Origin: Pholis gunnellus | Taxonomy: Eukaryota; Chordata; Actinopteri; Perciformes; Pholidae | Assembly: GCA_910591455.2 (NCBI GenBank) | Contig: OU342818.1 | Location: forward strand, 22,435,771 to 22,499,770 | Direction of reading: 5' to 3' | DNA: 64,000 nt | Shown: positions 61,495 to 64,000 of the stretch, one piece after another | Numbering within the stretch: the first letter of the stretch is position 1 | Layout of the letters: each line of letters starts with the position of its first letter | The notes under the pieces: generated by a model | What the model saw: the letters and a program-made list of their open reading frames with translations, nothing else | Database searches by the model: none | Told to the model about the DNA's origin: nothing | Translations under genes and position numbers: made by a program

Positions 61495-62699
61495 GATTTA
61501 CGCCTTTAGAAGTGTTAACAACATCTCTCATCTCCAGCAGCTATAGAACACCAAGGTTGAGGACTGAGACAGCCGAGACCTGAAATAGCCACAGGAAAAC
61601 AGAGATCTGTGCGGCACCTCCACCTATAGAAAGCTACACTACTCGTGCTACTGTTGTGGCCGACATCATGCCATGAGGATCTGTTCCATACTCTCCATAT
61701 AAGCAAGGAGCATGGCCACCTGCAGAATGTCAAGGACTATAAAGGTGCAAGCATTTTTCTTGCAAATGTGAATATGAAAAAAAAATGTAAGAAGTGAGCA
61801 AATGTCTGAGTTCTGTCACTCAGTAAAAGGTTTGTGAACCAATAAAAACAACAGCTTCCTAATGGAGCAAACATTGTGATTTGACGTTCCATATAGAACT
61901 ATAGGCTGCTTTTTGTCCCATTGAGATCAAAGTACGAAACGTTTAGGCGCTGGGATTCATTTTGACAACAAAAAGCCGAAATGGAAACTCGGTGGTGTCG
62001 TGCACTCTTGCAAGTCAGCGTGTGCTTCTTAACTTTTACTGTTGCTTTTGAGTCACAACGCTAAGCATCTGCTTTTCTGAGAGATGAAACTAAAATGCTG
62101 TATTTGAATGAACGGTACTTTCAGATACGACACTGGATCTCTCAGAGTTTATAGTAATCATTTGCAGGTCATATTTCTTTTAACATAAACACATCCCATA
62201 AATATGAATAGTAAGGAAGCCTTATTATTGGTTATTAAACAATTGTGACCAAGATATGCGCTGAACGGAACATTATTGGCCTTTACTTCAGGTTTGATGA
62301 CTGCTATCAAACTCCAAACACACCAGCAGAGCCTTAAAAGAATGATCACGCTCTCAGTCATTCCAAAAAGACCTCCGGGTCACAGATTTCATTATGGATG
62401 CCAAATAAATGTGCAGAATTTCTTTCACAGGAGCCTGAATATTGGTATTGTTCTGATAATTGTAGCCTACTTATAACATTCAATCTAATATGACAGGCTA
62501 GCGTACATTCTGTTTGTTTAACTGAAGAAAGGAAAAGAAAAGAATGAGACAGCCTTTTAACGCATTCATTCGGTCTCATTTATAAAGTATTATATCATGT
62601 GTGTATGATTTCAAAAACACATACAACAAAGCTATGACACTCAAATGTGTATCTTCGAAATGGCTGGTTTACCTATTCAAGAAAATGTAAGCACTCTTC

Positions 62700-62850
62700 C
62701 TGGGCGACTGTGGCTAAGTGGAGAGCAGGGTTCTTCAATCAGAGGATCGGTGGTTCGATCCCCGGCTCCGCTGGTCGCATGTCGATGTGTCCTTAGGCAA
62801 GACACTTAACCCCCCAAAAATGCTCCTGTAGCTGTGCCTACGGTGTGTGT
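62700..62850 (+). mobile_element. tRNA-derived SINE
   Basis: A tRNA-like head holds an A-box-like TGGCTAAGTGG (62711-62721) and a clear B box GGTTCGATCCC (62752-62762), with about 30 bases between them, as in an RNA polymerase III internal promoter. It is followed by GTCCTTAGGCAAGACACTTA and ACCCCCCAAAAATGCTCC, a body I recognise as common in fish genomes. There is no intact tRNA fold, so it is not a tRNA gene. Its 3' part runs directly into the 50-bp tandem array. Confidence 0.8.
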
Positions 62851-64000
62851 GTGAATGTTAGTTAGTCCTGATGGTGGGAATGTTAGCGTACCTTCAGTGT
62901 GTGAATGTTAGTTAGTCCTGATGGTGGGAATGTTAGCGTACCATCAGTGTGTGAATGTTAGTTAGTCCTGATGGTGGGAATGTTAGCGTACCTTCAGTGT
63001 GTGAATGTTAGTTAGTCCTGATGGTGGGAATGTTAGCGTACCATCAGTGTGTGAATGTTAGTTAGTCCTGATGGTGGGAATGTTAGCGTACCATCAGTGT
63101 GTGAATGTTAGTTAGTCCTGATGGTGGGAATGTTAGCCTACCATCAGTGTGTGAATGTTAGTTAGTCCTGATGGTGGGAATGTTAGCGTACCATCAGTGT
63201 GTGAATGTTAGTTAGTCCCGATGGTGGGAATGTTAGCGTACCTTCAGTGTGTGAATGTTAGTTAGTCCTGATGGTGGGAATGTTAGCCTACCATCAGTGT
63301 GTGAATGTTAGTTAGTCCCGATGGTGGGAATGTTAGTGTACCTTCAGTGTGTGAATGTTAGTTAGTCCCGATGGTGGGAATGTTAGCGTACCTTCAGTGT
63401 GTGAATGTTAGTTAGTCCTGATGGTGGGAATGTTAGCGTACCATCAGTGTGTGAATGTTAGTTAGTCCTGATGGTGGGAATGTTAGCGTACCATCAGTGT
63501 GTGAATGTTAGTTAGTCCCGATGGTGGGAATGTTAGCGTACCTTCAGTGTGTGAATGTTAGTTAGTCCTGATGGTGGGAATGTTAGCGTACCATCAGTGT
63601 GTGAATGTTAGTTAGTCCCGATGGTGGGAATGTTAGCGTACCTTCAGTGTGTGAATGTTAGTTAGTCCCGATGGTGGGAATGTTAGCGTACCATCAGTGT
63701 GTGAATGTTAGTTAGTCCTGATGGTGGGAATGTTAGCGTACCTTCAGTGTGTGAATGTTAGTTAGTCCTGATGGTGGGAATGTTAGCCTACCATCAGTGT
63801 GTGAATGTTAGTTAGTCCTGATGGTGGGAATGTTAGCGTACCTTCAGTGTGTGAATGTTAGTTAGTCCTGATGGTGGGAATGTTAGCCTACCATCAGTGT
63901 GTGAATGTTAGTTAGTCCTGATGGTGGGAATGTTAGCGTACCATCAGTGTGTGAATGTTAGTTAGTCCTGATGGTGGGAATGTTAGCGTACCATCAGTGT
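62847..64000 (+). repeat. 50-bp tandem repeat (satellite), reaching the window end
   Basis: About 23 copies of a 50-bp unit: AGTGTGTGAATGTTAGTTAG, TCCTGATGGTGGGAATGTTA, GCGTACCTTC. Copies are nearly identical and differ mainly at three sites (CCTG/CCCG, GCGTA/GCCTA/GTGTA, CCTTC/CCATC). The first unit starts in the tail of the SINE. The array is still in register at base 64000, so its full length is unknown. There is no coding potential. Confidence 0.97.

Larger units (their letters stand above)
47524..64000. other. Region upstream of the myt1l start codon; no coding gene recognised
   Basis: Untranslated myt1l exons should lie here, because an acceptor directly precedes ATG, but they cannot be recognised without transcripts. 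Open frames are short or repeat-derived and match no family I know. Contents that can be named are the hAT-like element, microsatellites, a 92-bp duplication, the SINE and the satellite listed separately. Stretches such as 48.0-50.4, 50.5-52.0 and 59.5-61.1 kb hold nothing I can name. Confidence 0.75.

Noticed and set aside
62700..62775. A tRNA gene, because A and B boxes are present.
   Set aside because: The acceptor-stem ends do not pair and the body continues into a known fish SINE-type sequence. It is a SINE head.
62847..64000. A CRISPR-like array, because of regular 50-bp periodicity.
   Set aside because: There are no distinct spacers: the whole 50-bp unit repeats, and the genome is vertebrate. 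It is a tandem satellite.

Overview
The window looks like ray-finned fish nuclear DNA, probably a teleost. It has vertebrate-style GT-AG exons spread over long introns, many long (CA)n, (CT)n and (GA)n microsatellites, several MITE-like DNA transposons and a tRNA-derived SINE. There are no bacterial-type operons. Only one protein-coding gene can be supported, and almost all other long open frames are microsatellite translations or chance frames in introns.

The gene is myt1l (myelin transcription factor 1-like), a neuronal CCHHC zinc-finger transcription factor. It lies on the minus strand, so it reads from right to left. The start-codon exon is at 47478-47523, followed by a 24-kb intron. Then come acidic exon 22964-23421, large exon 17821-18987, zinc finger 2 at 14342-14476, zinc finger 3 split over 9912-10002 and 7778-7885, central-domain exons at 6629-6855 and 5841-6127, and a last exon (1-109) cut by the window edge. 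The codon phases of all neighbouring exons fit except at one junction: the start exon and the exon at 22964-23421 do not join in frame. That join needs an exon carrying most of zinc finger 1, which I could not find in the intervening 24 kb. Fingers 4-6 and the C-terminal coiled coil would lie beyond position 1.

The introns hold microsatellites and transposon copies. These include a MITE with GGTAACACTTTA ends (5009-5727), a three-copy dispersed family (near 14.7, 29.8 and 45.4 kb), a two-copy family (near 11.4 and 35.0 kb) and an inverted foldback array (22150-22870).

The region from 47524 to 64000 is upstream of the start codon. It would contain 5' UTR exons and promoter, none of which I could identify. 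It contains a hAT-like element with a perfect 8-bp target duplication (53465-54421), a 92-bp direct duplication (57296/57727), a CT-GT-GA microsatellite cluster (61209-61492), and a tRNA-derived SINE whose tail runs into a 50-bp tandem array (about 62850-64000) that leaves the window.

I found no evidence of an undescribed multi-gene system. The most useful leads are the missing zinc finger 1 exon, the low-complexity insertions in the protein, the repeats sitting at splice sites, and the SINE-derived satellite.
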